A stretch of DNA of 6,188 nt, taken from NCBI GenBank assembly GCA_021300075.1, contig JAJTIB010000112.1, positions 1-6,188 on the forward strand, in the 5' to 3' direction. The stretch is from Rickettsiales bacterium. Its GTDB lineage: Bacteria > Pseudomonadota > Alphaproteobacteria > Rickettsiales > UBA3002. The notes beneath the pieces are model-generated. The model was not told the DNA's origin. It worked only from the letters and a program-made list of their open reading frames with translations, and did no database searches. Positions 1-5,714 of the stretch are shown here, one piece after another; the first letter of the stretch is position 1, and every line of letters begins with the position of its first letter. The position numbers and the translations under genes were made by a program.

Positions 1-509
1 AGCGTCACCACGGTAGTGAAATGGAAAAACGCGCCCGGGTGAATCACCGCCGAAGCGCCGTTCTGCATCTGCATCCCCTCAAGCCCAATCGCAATACCAT
101 AGGCCTGGAGGGCCGCCAGCACCACCGTACCATAGCGCGTATATTGATTGATTTTGCGCCGACCGGACTCGCCTTCTTTCTTGAGCGCGGCGAGTGAGGG
201 CACGGCCACCGTCATCAACTGCATGATGATCGAGGCCGAAATATAAGGCATCACCGCGAGGGCAAAAATCGTCATGCGGCTGAGTGCGCCGCCCGAGAAC
301 ATGTTGAAGACTCCTAGCACCCCGCCCTGATGCTGCGCGAAAATCTGCGCTAGAATCTGCGGGTCAATCCCCGGAATCGGGATGTAGGTGCCAAGGCGAT
401 AAATAATCAGCGCACCAAGCACAAACAGCAGGCGCTGCTTGAGTTCAGTAGCCTTGGCGAGCATTCCAAAATTGAGTCCCTTGGCAAGTCGTTCGGCGGC
501 GGAAACCAT
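1..509 (-). CDS. secY: Protein translocase subunit SecY (N-terminal part, cut by window edge)
   Basis: SecY is the pore-forming inner-membrane subunit of the SecYEG channel, which exports unfolded proteins and inserts membrane proteins. The visible 169 residues start MVSAAERLAKGLNFG. Residues about 23-43 form the first membrane helix, ending in GTYIPIPGID (40-49), a family signature. The plug/second-helix region follows with FNMFSGGALSRMT (68-80) and MPYISASIIMQL (87-98). A cytosolic loop rich in Lys, Glu and Arg (109-120) precedes the third helix near 126-145. A full SecY has about 440 residues; the rest lies beyond position 1. The ATG at 507-509 was chosen because the protein aligns in memory with alphaproteobacterial SecY from its first residues; an SD-like AGGGA lies 4 bases upstream. 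In most bacteria secY follows rplO closely, but here a 230-base gap with repeats and a candidate promoter separates them, so it may be partly independently expressed. Confidence 0.97.
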   Translation of the reverse strand, partial: MVSAAERLAKGLNFGMLAKATELKQRLLFVLGALIIYRLGTYIPIPGIDPQILAQIFAQHQGGVLGVFNMFSGGALSRMTIFALAVMPYISASIIMQLMTVAVPSLAALKKEGESGRRKINQYTRYGTVVLAALQAYGIAIGLEGMQMQNGASAVIHPGAFFHFTTVVT

Positions 510-521
510 AATGTCCCTAAT

Positions 522-556
522 GTGGTACGTGGCAGGTGATGCGTGGCGCGTGATGC
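522..556 (+). repeat. Heptanucleotide tandem array upstream of secY
   Basis: Five consecutive 7-base units, consensus GTGRYRC on the plus strand, begin at 522, 529, 536, 543 and 550. The units at 536 and 550 are identical (GTGATGC); the others are GTGGTAC, GTGGCAG and GTGGCGC. The same block can be read as a 14-base repeat (528-541 and 542-555) with 12 of 14 bases equal. In the secY mRNA the complement appears, a CAC-rich leader ending 12 bases before the start codon, with the SD in between. I recognise no named family. It could be a dispersed short-repeat element, slippage-derived DNA or a protein-binding RNA leader. Confidence 0.75.
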
Positions 557-644
557 GGCCACCCTCACCTTGTGATAAAAGCGAACGGGCGTTCTAGAAG
601 ATACCCCCGGCTTTGTCCAACCGAAAAAGCGATCTCGCGGCGAG

Positions 645-673
645 GATATAAAATACGCTTCGGAGTATGACAA
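645..673 (-). promoter_or_regulatory. Candidate sigma70-type promoter for secY
   Basis: On the minus strand TTGTCA (668-673, 5 of 6 to TTGACA) is followed after exactly 17 bases by TATATC (645-650, 4 of 6 to TATAAT). A run of seven A residues lies just upstream of the -35 box, as in an UP element. Transcription would start near 638 and give a leader of roughly 130 bases before secY. The spacer holds a short imperfect dyad (653-668, ATAC and GTAT arms around a TTCG loop), which might be an operator or chance. The prediction is from sequence match only. Confidence 0.4.
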
Positions 674-739
674 AATTCGATACGTTTTTTTATGCGCGCC
701 AACCCGCTATAACCTCACGGCTCAAGGCTTGCAGCTAAC

Positions 740-1243
740 TCAGGCCTTTTTCCATTTCGGCTGTTTGCCTTTGGCATAGACCGGCTTGGTTTTCACCGTC
801 ACGCTGCCGCCGGCTTTTTCAACCGCCGCAATCGCGGTTTTCGAGGCGCGCTCAATGTCAAAGCTCAGCTTGGCTTTGAGCTCACCTTTGACCAGCAGCT
901 TCACGCCCTGCGCGGTTTTGGGGACAATGCCTTTTTCCTTGAGAAGCGCAGTCGTCACCGTCGTCCCAGCTTTGAGAGTGCCGTTATCGACGAGAAGCTG
1001 CATGTCGCGCAGTGTAATTGAGTCAAAGTCGAGGCGACTGAAATTATCAAACCCGCGCTTGGGTAAGCGGCGGTGAATGGGCATCTGACCACCTTCAAAG
1101 CCTTTAATCGCAACACCCGAACGCGAGGTCTGACCCTTATAGCCACGGCCACAAGTTTTGCCCTTACCCGAGCCAATGCCGCGCCCCACGCGCATGCGCG
1201 GTTTGCGCGCGCCCCGATTATCTTGCAGTTGATTTAGTTCCAT
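740..1243 (-). CDS. rplO: 50S ribosomal protein L15
   Basis: L15 is a late-assembling large-subunit protein that contacts 23S rRNA through a long basic N-terminal extension. At 167 residues it is somewhat longer than the 144-residue E. coli protein, typical of alphaproteobacteria. The extension is visible as RVGRGIGSGKGKT (18-30) and CGRGYKGQTSRSG (31-43), followed by GFEGGQMPIHRRLPKRGF (48-65). The C-terminal globular part carries the KLLVKGEL and AGGSV segments (115-148). Residue 31 is Cys where Gly or Ser is more usual, a minor variation. The ATG at 1241-1243 has a strong SD, AGGAGAGAG, 2 bases upstream. It lies 28 bases after rpmD and is the last ribosomal gene before the long gap to secY. 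Confidence 0.98.
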   Translation of the reverse strand: MELNQLQDNRGARKPRMRVGRGIGSGKGKTCGRGYKGQTSRSGVAIKGFEGGQMPIHRRLPKRGFDNFSRLDFDSITLRDMQLLVDNGTLKAGTTVTTALLKEKGIVPKTAQGVKLLVKGELKAKLSFDIERASKTAIAAVEKAGGSVTVKTKPVYAKGKQPKWKKA

Positions 1244-1271
1244 AACTCTCTCCTAAACTTTGCGCGAACCC

Positions 1272-1475
1272 TTAAGCGCTTTTCTTGTCATCCACCACAC
1301 GTATCAGATGCTGCACTTTGCGGATCATCCCGCGGACCGCAGGGGTATCCTCAAGCGTGCTCTGGCGGTGGCGCTTATTGAGGCCGAGCCCCTTAAGCGT
1401 ATCTTCCTGGTCCTTGGTACGACCAATGGGGCTGCCCATTTGCTCGATGGTGACGGTTTGTTTCTTGGCTACCAT
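1272..1475 (-). CDS. rpmD: 50S ribosomal protein L30
   Basis: L30 is a small large-subunit protein, present in many but not all bacteria, that binds 23S rRNA with a compact beta-alpha-beta fold. The 67 residues are close to the usual 58-65. The family pattern is plain: GSPIGRTKDQEDTLKGLGL (14-32), then DTPAVRGMIRKVQHLIRV (43-60). A GAGGAGA SD sits 6 bases before the ATG, just after the rpsE stop codon, from which the gene is separated by 17 bases. Its position between rpsE and rplO is the standard one in the spc operon. Confidence 0.97.
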   Translation of the reverse strand: MVAKKQTVTIEQMGSPIGRTKDQEDTLKGLGLNKRHRQSTLEDTPAVRGMIRKVQHLIRVVDDKKSA

Positions 1476-1492
1476 ACTGGCTCTCCTCGACC

Positions 1493-2104
1493 TTATTCTG
1501 CATCCATATGTTCAGCGGCGGCTTTCGCCCCTGTCTCGCGGCGCTCGACAATCTCGCCAACTTTGAGCGAACGACGCGCCGCCACCAGTCGCGGCGAAGT
1601 CATACCCTTAAGTGCAGCAAATGTAGCTTTCACCATGTTATGCGGGTTGCTGGTTCCGGTAGATTTGGCGACCACATCATGAATCCCGAGGGCTTCAAAA
1701 ATCGCCCGCATCGAACCACCGGCGATGATCCCCGTACCTGCCGGTGCCGAACGCAGCGTCACTTTGCCCGCGCCGAAACGGCCACGCACGTCATGGTGCA
1801 GCGTGCGCGCATCGCGCAGCGGAATGCGGATCATCGATTTCTTAGCAGCATCAGTCGCCTTACGCACGGCGTCCTGCACTTCTTTGGCTTTGCCGGTTCC
1901 GTAACCTGCCTTGCCTTTGCCATCGCCCACTACCACCAATGCGGCGAAGCCGAAACGGCGGCCACCTTTCACTACCTTGGTAACGCGGTTGATGGAAACC
2001 AGACGGTCAATCAAACCCCCTGCGCCATCTTCGCGCTCGCGCTCGCGCTTCTGATCGCGATTCTGGTCGCGGCCACGTTGCTGATGTTGCTGTTGTTCTG
2101 CCAT
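1493..2104 (-). CDS. rpsE: 30S ribosomal protein S5
   Basis: S5 sits at the mRNA entry side of the small subunit near S4 and S8 and affects decoding accuracy and mRNA unwinding. The 203 residues begin with a charged low-complexity tail (about 2-28) of Gln, Arg, Asp and Glu, including three Arg-Glu pairs; similar but variable tails occur in alphaproteobacterial S5, while E. coli S5 (167) lacks it. The S5 N-terminal domain follows with INRVTKVVKGGRRFGFAALV (38-57) and GDGKGKAGYGTGKA (60-73). The C-terminal domain has APAGTGIIAGGSMRAIFEAL (120-139) and STGTSNPHNMVKATFAAL (148-165). The ATG at 2102-2104 is preceded by AGGGGA overlapping the end of rplR, 12 bases away. The start is supported by the SD, although the tail itself would tolerate a later start poorly, since no Met follows before the domain. 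Confidence 0.97.
   Translation of the reverse strand: MAEQQQHQQRGRDQNRDQKREREREDGAGGLIDRLVSINRVTKVVKGGRRFGFAALVVVGDGKGKAGYGTGKAKEVQDAVRKATDAAKKSMIRIPLRDARTLHHDVRGRFGAGKVTLRSAPAGTGIIAGGSMRAIFEALGIHDVVAKSTGTSNPHNMVKATFAALKGMTSPRLVAARRSLKVGEIVERRETGAKAAAEHMDAE
2032..2049 (+). repeat. Three perfect 6-base repeats inside rpsE
   Basis: CGCGCT is repeated three times without error on the plus strand. On the coding strand it specifies alternating Arg-Glu residues in the charged N-terminal tail of S5. Next to it, related RDQ codon groups repeat imperfectly. The in-frame unit length means that gain or loss of copies would keep the gene open. Confidence 0.7.
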
Positions 2105-2116
2105 GAGATTCCCCTA

Positions 2117-2476
2117 TTAAAACACAAGACCAGCTTCGCGCGCTGCTTCCGCCAGCGCCTTGACCCGACCATGAAACAAATACCCGCCACGATCAAAGAC
2201 GACCGTGTTTACTTTCGCTTCCTTCGCGCGCGTTGCTATCAACGACCCAACCGCTTTTGCGCCCTCAATGCTGGCACCGTTTTTCACCTTGCCCTTCACT
2301 TCCTTATCAAGCGTCGAAGCAGCGGCAAGCGTCACGCCCTTCGCGTCATCAATCAGCTGGGCATATATATGCTGTCCGGAGCGAAAAACGCTCAGGCGCA
2401 CGCGGCCGGCAGCGCGCTGCTTGAGCTGGTAGCGCGTACGATTTTTACGGCGATCAAAGTTCGTAATTCTTGGCAT
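2117..2476 (-). CDS. rplR: 50S ribosomal protein L18
   Basis: L18 binds 5S rRNA together with L5 and L25 and anchors it in the central protuberance. The 119 residues match the usual 117-120. The basic N-terminus (RRKNRTRYQLKQR, 9-21) leads into LSVFRSGQHIYAQLIDD (28-44), the conserved 5S-binding core. The C-terminus shows VVFDRGGYLFHGRVKALAEA (92-111), the second family motif. The start at 2474-2476 has AAGG in AAGGTAA a few bases upstream, and the rplF stop lies only 9 bases away, so the SD overlaps that stop. Confidence 0.98.
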   Translation of the reverse strand: MPRITNFDRRKNRTRYQLKQRAAGRVRLSVFRSGQHIYAQLIDDAKGVTLAAASTLDKEVKGKVKNGASIEGAKAVGSLIATRAKEAKVNTVVFDRGGYLFHGRVKALAEAAREAGLVF

Positions 2477-2485
2477 AATGTTACC

Positions 2486-3019
2486 TTACTTTTTCTTCCC
2501 TTCTTTTCGACGCACCGTCTCCGTGGAGTACTTAATACCCTTGCCTTTATAGGGCTCCGGCGGACGCAACGAGCGGATCTCAGCAGCCACCTGACCGAGC
2601 TTCTGCCGATCGGCACTGCTTAAGAAAATGGTGGTTTGCTTATCAACCGTGACCGTGACCGCTTTGGGCACGATGTATTTCACTTCGTGGCTGAACCCAA
2701 GCGCCAGCGTAAGAATCTGACCCTGAGCTGCGGCACGGAACCCAACTCCGGTTATGTCGAGTTGTTTTTTATAGCCTGCGGTCACACCTTCGACGAGGTT
2801 CTTTACATTCGAGCGAACCGTTCCCCACATCGCACGGGCGCGCTGTGTCTCGTTGGCGGGGTTCACATGGAACTTGCCATCTTTAATCTCAATCACCACG
2901 TCATCGCTGACGGGAGTTTTGAGCTCGCCTTTCGGGCCTTTGACGACGACGTAATCGCCCGCCTTGCTGACGGTGACTTTTTCGGGAATCGCAACCGGTA
3001 ATTTACCCAAACGTGACAT
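2486..3019 (-). CDS. rplF: 50S ribosomal protein L6
   Basis: L6 binds 23S rRNA near the sarcin-ricin loop and the factor-binding site, and consists of two repeated domains. The 177 residues equal the normal length. It opens MSRLGKLPVAIPEKV, has VKGPKGEL (26-33) in the first domain, ITGVGFRA (89-96) and the family signature PPEPYKGKGIKY (153-164) followed by the basic end RRKEGKKK. The ATG at 3017-3019 is preceded by AGGGAG, placed about 10 bases upstream and overlapping the TAG stop of rpsH. Nothing unusual. Confidence 0.98.
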   Translation of the reverse strand: MSRLGKLPVAIPEKVTVSKAGDYVVVKGPKGELKTPVSDDVVIEIKDGKFHVNPANETQRARAMWGTVRSNVKNLVEGVTAGYKKQLDITGVGFRAAAQGQILTLALGFSHEVKYIVPKAVTVTVDKQTTIFLSSADRQKLGQVAAEIRSLRPPEPYKGKGIKYSTETVRRKEGKKK

Positions 3020-3033
3020 GGCTTAAATACTCC

Positions 3034-3426
3034 CTAAAATACCGTGCAGAGAACTTCACCACCAACCTGCTGCTGGCGCGCAGCAAAGTCGGACATGACG
3101 CCCTTGGAAGTCGATAGAATCGCAATCCCGAGCCCATTGAAATGTTTCGGCATCCCTGCCACTTTTGCATATTTACGCTGGCCACTTTTGCTCACACGCT
3201 TGATCTGGCGAATGGCCGGCTGGCCCTCATGGTATTTCAGCTCGACCACGAGATTGCGCTTGGCACCATCTTCCTGAATACGATGCGCGACAATATAACC
3301 TTCCTCTTTGAGCACATCACAGATATCGCGCAAAAGGCTTGAAGCAGGGCAGGTCACACTTGCAAGTTGCGCTTTTTGCGCGTTACGCAGGCGGGTTAGG
3401 AAATCAGCAACGCGATCATTCGACAT
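3034..3426 (-). CDS. rpsH: 30S ribosomal protein S8
   Basis: S8 binds the central domain of 16S rRNA early in assembly. In E. coli it also represses the spc operon by binding the mRNA at the rplE start; I could not see a convincing copy of that site here. The 130 residues fit the family. The N-terminus has ADFLTRLRNAQ (7-17), the middle IKRVSKSGQRKY (75-86), and the C-terminal signature NGLGIAILSTSKGVMSD (97-113) followed by VGGEVLC (121-127). SD AGGGGA is 5 bases before the ATG, over the TAG stop of rpsN, 9 bases away. Confidence 0.98.
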   Translation of the reverse strand: MSNDRVADFLTRLRNAQKAQLASVTCPASSLLRDICDVLKEEGYIVAHRIQEDGAKRNLVVELKYHEGQPAIRQIKRVSKSGQRKYAKVAGMPKHFNGLGIAILSTSKGVMSDFAARQQQVGGEVLCTVF

Positions 3427-3435
3427 AAAATTCCC

Positions 3436-3741
3436 CTACCAGCTTGCTTTAATAAGTCCCGGAATCATACCAAACGAGCCCAGCTCGCGCAGTTGATTAC
3501 GGCAGAGTTTGAATTTGCGATAATAGCCACGGCTACGTCCGGTGAGGGCGCAGCGGTTTCGGTAGCGAACACGCGCCGAATTGCGCGGCATTTCGGCCAG
3601 TTTCACTTGTGCGGCGAACCGATCTTCAATCGAAGCATTCTTATTCATCAGCACCGCTTTAAGGCGGGCGCGGCGGGCACGATTCTTCTTGATCAACCCT
3701 TCCCGCTTGCGGTTGCGTTCTTTCATGCAAAGTTTTGACAT
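3436..3741 (-). CDS. rpsN: 30S ribosomal protein S14, long zinc-free form
   Basis: S14 binds the 3' major domain of 16S rRNA in the small-subunit head near S3 and S10. The 101 residues match the long form found in proteobacteria. The short zinc-ribbon form (about 61 residues) has two CxxC pairs; here the only nearby cysteines, 64 and 80, do not form such pairs. Conserved stretches are PRNSARVRYRNRCALTGRSR (52-71), GYYRKFKLCR (72-81) and the ending GMIPGLIKASW. A strong SD, AAGGAG, lies 5 bases upstream of the ATG, next to the rplE stop 9 bases away. Confidence 0.98.
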   Translation of the reverse strand: MSKLCMKERNRKREGLIKKNRARRARLKAVLMNKNASIEDRFAAQVKLAEMPRNSARVRYRNRCALTGRSRGYYRKFKLCRNQLRELGSFGMIPGLIKASW

Positions 3742-3750
3742 AACTGCTCC

Positions 3751-4332
3751 TTATTTTCTAAACGGTACATTGAAGCCTTCGAGCAAGACCCGCGCTTCAT
3801 CGTCGGTTTTTGCCGTGGTGACGATGGTAATGTCCATCCCACGTACCAGGCTGATTTTATCGTAATTTATTTCGGGGAAGATAATCTGCTCTTTGAGTCC
3901 CATATTGTAATTTCCCTGGCCATCAAAGCTCTTGGGGTTGACACCACGAAAGTCACGAATACGTGGCATCGCGGTATTGATGAAACGATCCAGGAACTCA
4001 TACATGCGCTGCTTACGCAGAGTCACGCGGCAGCCAATCTGCAGGCCGGCGCGCAGCTTGAAGGTCGCCTCGGCCTTTTTGGCGCGGGTAATGACCGGCT
4101 TTTGTCCTGCAATCAGGGCCATTTCTTCGGCCGCTGCCTGCACCTGTTTCTGGTCAGCCACTGCCTCGCCCACGCCCATATTGATAACTATTTTCGTCAG
4201 GCGTGGTACCTGCATGATGTTTTTGTAGCCATACTTCTCCTGCATCGCCGGCACGATTTCTTTTTCGTAAACCTGCAGAAGGCGGGGCTTGTGCGCCGTC
4301 ACTTCTTTTTTTGCGGTTGCTGCTTTTGCCAT
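3751..4332 (-). CDS. rplE: 50S ribosomal protein L5
   Basis: L5 binds 5S rRNA and 23S helix 84 in the central protuberance and touches the P-site tRNA and the S13 bridge. The 193 residues exceed E. coli's 179 by an Ala/Lys-rich N-terminal addition (MAKAATAKKEVTAHKP, 1-16), often seen in alphaproteobacteria. The core is typical: PRLTKIVINMGVGEA (43-57), AGQKPVITRAKKA (75-87), the RDFRGVNPKSFDG segment (126-138) and QIIFPEINYD (149-158), ending FNVPFRK. SD GAGGAC sits 3 bases before the ATG. It follows rplX by 20 bases. Confidence 0.98.
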   Translation of the reverse strand: MAKAATAKKEVTAHKPRLLQVYEKEIVPAMQEKYGYKNIMQVPRLTKIVINMGVGEAVADQKQVQAAAEEMALIAGQKPVITRAKKAEATFKLRAGLQIGCRVTLRKQRMYEFLDRFINTAMPRIRDFRGVNPKSFDGQGNYNMGLKEQIIFPEINYDKISLVRGMDITIVTTAKTDDEARVLLEGFNVPFRK

Positions 4333-4352
4333 ATCGTCCTCTATTCCATTTT

Positions 4353-4670
4353 CTATGCGTTCACCGTTTCGCCCGAGCGTTTGGCGACCCGCACTTTTTT
4401 TCCGTCTTTCAGGACCGAAAACCCGACCCGCGTGGCCTTACCTGTTTTCGGATCTTTAAGCGCAATATTACTCAAATGAATCGATGCTTCCTTGGTGACA
4501 ATCCCGCCCTCACCCGCCGCTGATGGCTTGGTATGACGCTTTACCTGATTGATACCCGCAACCAGTGCCCGCTTTTCAGCCACGAGGATTTTGAGTACCT
4601 CACCGGTCTTGCCGCGATCTTTACCGGTCAACACCACCACCTGATCGCCTTTTTTAATTTTTGCAGCCAT
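4353..4670 (-). CDS. rplX: 50S ribosomal protein L24
   Basis: L24 starts large-subunit assembly on the 5' end of 23S rRNA and later lies near the peptide exit tunnel. The 105 residues are the normal length. A KOW motif is visible at about 4-29, KIKKGDQVVVLTGKDRGKTG, followed by the typical AGINQVKRHTKPS (38-50), and SNIALKDPKTGKATRVGF (67-84) where the family has an SNV-DP-GK pattern. The ATG at 4668-4670 has GGAGAAG upstream. It lies 21 bases after rplN. Confidence 0.98.
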   Translation of the reverse strand: MAAKIKKGDQVVVLTGKDRGKTGEVLKILVAEKRALVAGINQVKRHTKPSAAGEGGIVTKEASIHLSNIALKDPKTGKATRVGFSVLKDGKKVRVAKRSGETVNA

Positions 4671-4691
4671 AACTACTTCTCCATCCCCCGC

Positions 4692-5060
4692 TTAGAGCAC
4701 TTCCGGTGCCAGCGAGACAATTTTCATGAACTTCTTCGCCCGCAGCTCGCGCGCGACCGGACCGAAAATACGGGTCCCAATCGGCTCACCCTGTTTAGAA
4801 ATCAAGACTGCCGCATTGCGATCAAAGCGGATGCTTGAGCCGTCCTGACGCTTGGTCGCGAAACGCGTGCGAACGATAACCGCGCGATGCACTTCGCCTT
4901 TTTTCACCTTGCCGCGCGGAATCGCGTCTTTGATCGACACCACAATCACATCGCCAATCGAGGCGGTCTTGCGCTTGGAGCCACCAAGCACTTTCACACA
5001 CATCACTTCCTTGGCGCCGGAGTTATCGGCGACGTCCATGCGGGTTTGCATTTGAATCAT
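4692..5060 (-). CDS. rplN: 50S ribosomal protein L14
   Basis: L14 binds 23S rRNA near the subunit interface, forms bridges with 16S rRNA and is the binding site of the silencing factor RsfS. The 122 residues are the standard length, and the family begins MIQMQT, so the start at 5058-5060 is secure. Other conserved parts are DVADNSGAKE (9-18), IPRGKVKKGEV (47-57), the signature from AVIVRTR through DGSSIRFDRNAAVLI (60-87), and GTRIFGPVARELR (95-107). In E. coli this is the first gene of the spc operon. Here the start codon has no recognisable SD: the preceding bases are TTATAGATTT, and a heptanucleotide array ends 8 bases upstream. A 165-base gap separates it from rpsQ. Confidence 0.98.
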   Translation of the reverse strand: MIQMQTRMDVADNSGAKEVMCVKVLGGSKRKTASIGDVIVVSIKDAIPRGKVKKGEVHRAVIVRTRFATKRQDGSSIRFDRNAAVLISKQGEPIGTRIFGPVARELRAKKFMKIVSLAPEVL

Positions 5061-5068
5061 AAATCTAT

Positions 5069-5096
5069 AAGCGGTCAGTGGTCAGTGGCCAGCGGT
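5069..5096 (+). repeat. Heptanucleotide tandem array upstream of rplN
   Basis: Four 7-base units follow the plus-strand pattern MAGYGGY: AAGCGGT at 5069, CAGTGGT at 5076, CAGTGGC at 5083 and CAGCGGT at 5090. The array ends 8 bases before the rplN start codon, where an SD would normally lie. It has an opposite-strand counterpart at 5186-5213. No named repeat family is recognised. Confidence 0.75.
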
Positions 5097-5119
5097 CCAT
5101 AAGACCCCAAAGCTTTTAA

Positions 5120-5144
5120 CCTTTTCCCACTCCTCCCTTTCTTT
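5120..5144 (-). promoter_or_regulatory. Purine-rich tract with unused SD-like core
   Basis: On the coding strand 24 of 25 bases are purines, including GGGAGGAG (5130-5137), a near-perfect complement of the 16S rRNA 3' end. No start codon stands at a usable distance: rplN begins about 70 bases downstream. It could be the former rplN SD, separated from its gene by later DNA, a ribosome standby site, or chance. Confidence 0.35.
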
Positions 5145-5185
5145 ACTTACTGGCTCATGCCCCCGGACACTGGCCATCTCTTAAC

Positions 5186-5213
5186 CCTACCAGCCACTGG
5201 CTACCGGCCAGCG
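5186..5213 (-). repeat. Inverted heptanucleotide array after rpsQ
   Basis: On the minus strand four 7-base units, CGCTGGC, CGGTAGC, CAGTGGC and TGGTAGG, lie 12 bases past the rpsQ stop codon. They resemble the units at 5069-5096 but on the other strand, so in the transcript CAGTGGC here can pair with GCCACTG in the distal array, with further imperfect pairing on both sides and a loop of about 100 bases. Looser CAGT-containing units at 5166-5172 and 5146-5152 suggest a decayed longer cluster. Confidence 0.6.
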
Positions 5214-5225
5214 ACTACTTCAACC

Positions 5226-5477
5226 CTACGCATCTGCGCCGCTGGCAATTTTCTCCAGCACCGCCCAACGCTTTGTTTTGCTCAATGGCTTGCTTTCAAC
5301 AATACGCACCGTATCGCCGATTTTGCAGGCATTCGTTTCGTCATGCGCCGCATATTTTTTGCTGTGACGGATGATTTTATTATAGAGCGGGTGACGAATT
5401 TTGCGCTCGACCTTCACGGTCACGGTTTTAGCGCTTTTATCGCTGACCACCACTCCTTGTAATACGCGTTTGGGCAT
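5226..5477 (-). CDS. rpsQ: 30S ribosomal protein S17
   Basis: S17 is a primary 16S rRNA-binding protein of the small-subunit body with an OB fold. The 83 residues match E. coli's 84. Visible features are LQGVVVSDKSAKTVTVKVER (6-25), HPLYNKIIRHSKKYAAHDE (29-47) and the family signature GDTVRIVESKPLSKTKRW (54-71). The ATG at 5475-5477 is preceded by AGAGGA about 4 bases upstream. The gene lies 13 bases after rpmC and ends the S10-type block; the next gene comes only after a 165-base gap. Confidence 0.98.
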   Translation of the reverse strand: MPKRVLQGVVVSDKSAKTVTVKVERKIRHPLYNKIIRHSKKYAAHDETNACKIGDTVRIVESKPLSKTKRWAVLEKIASGADA

Positions 5478-5490
5478 CGTTTCCTCTTCC

Positions 5491-5703
5491 TCAGGCGGCT
5501 TTTTTCTGCTGACGCAGGTGGGTTAAAATCCGTGCAATTTGGCGTCTCGCATCACGCACGCGGCTGGTATTGGCCAGCTCGCCCGTCGCTTTTTGAAAAC
5601 GCAGATTGAACAACTCTTTCTTAAGCAGCGTCACTTGAGCATGAAGCTCATCTGTCGTCTTGCCGATCAAATCATTTTTAACTGTCTCTTTTTTCTTTGC
5701 CAT
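5491..5703 (-). CDS. rpmC: 50S ribosomal protein L29
   Basis: L29 sits near the peptide exit tunnel, next to L23, close to where trigger factor and SRP dock. From the ATG at 5701-5703 it has 70 residues, MAKKKETVKND, with the family signature KKELFNLRFQKATGEL (28-43) and the pattern NTSRVRDARRQIARILT (45-61). A GTG three codons upstream (5710-5712) gives a 73-residue alternative. The ATG is preferred because AGGGG stands 8 bases before it; the GTG also has GAGGG at usable distance, so the choice is uncertain. The SD overlaps the end of rplP. Confidence 0.95.
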   Translation of the reverse strand: MAKKKETVKNDLIGKTTDELHAQVTLLKKELFNLRFQKATGELANTSRVRDARRQIARILTHLRQQKKAA

Positions 5704-5714
5704 ATTCTTCACCC

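Noticed and set aside
407..673. An 88-codon minus-strand frame covering the rplO-secY gap and the start of secY
   Set aside because: It overlaps the well-supported SecY N-terminus out of frame, begins at a TTG lying in the candidate -35 box, and its residues show no family likeness.
700..742. A transcription terminator after rplO
   Set aside because: The region after the stop can form only a weak stem with several G-U pairs and has no T run on the coding strand; the nearby homopolymer is A on that strand.
1508..2623. A 371-codon open frame on the plus strand across rpsE, rplR and rplF
   Set aside because: It lies opposite three clear ribosomal genes, shows no recognisable domain, and spans their boundaries. 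It is an antisense shadow caused by codon composition.
4320..4352. An S8 repressor-binding site at the rplE start, as in E. coli
   Set aside because: I could not identify the characteristic helix with its internal bulge by eye; a covariance search would be needed.
5069..5213. A CRISPR array
   Set aside because: Units are 7 bases long and directly adjacent, with no spacers of constant length.
5061..5225. A sigma70-type promoter for rplN at the position of the E. coli spc promoter
   Set aside because: Candidate -10 boxes such as TATAGA near 5062-5069 and TATGGA near 5096-5101 have no acceptable -35 at 16-18 bases.
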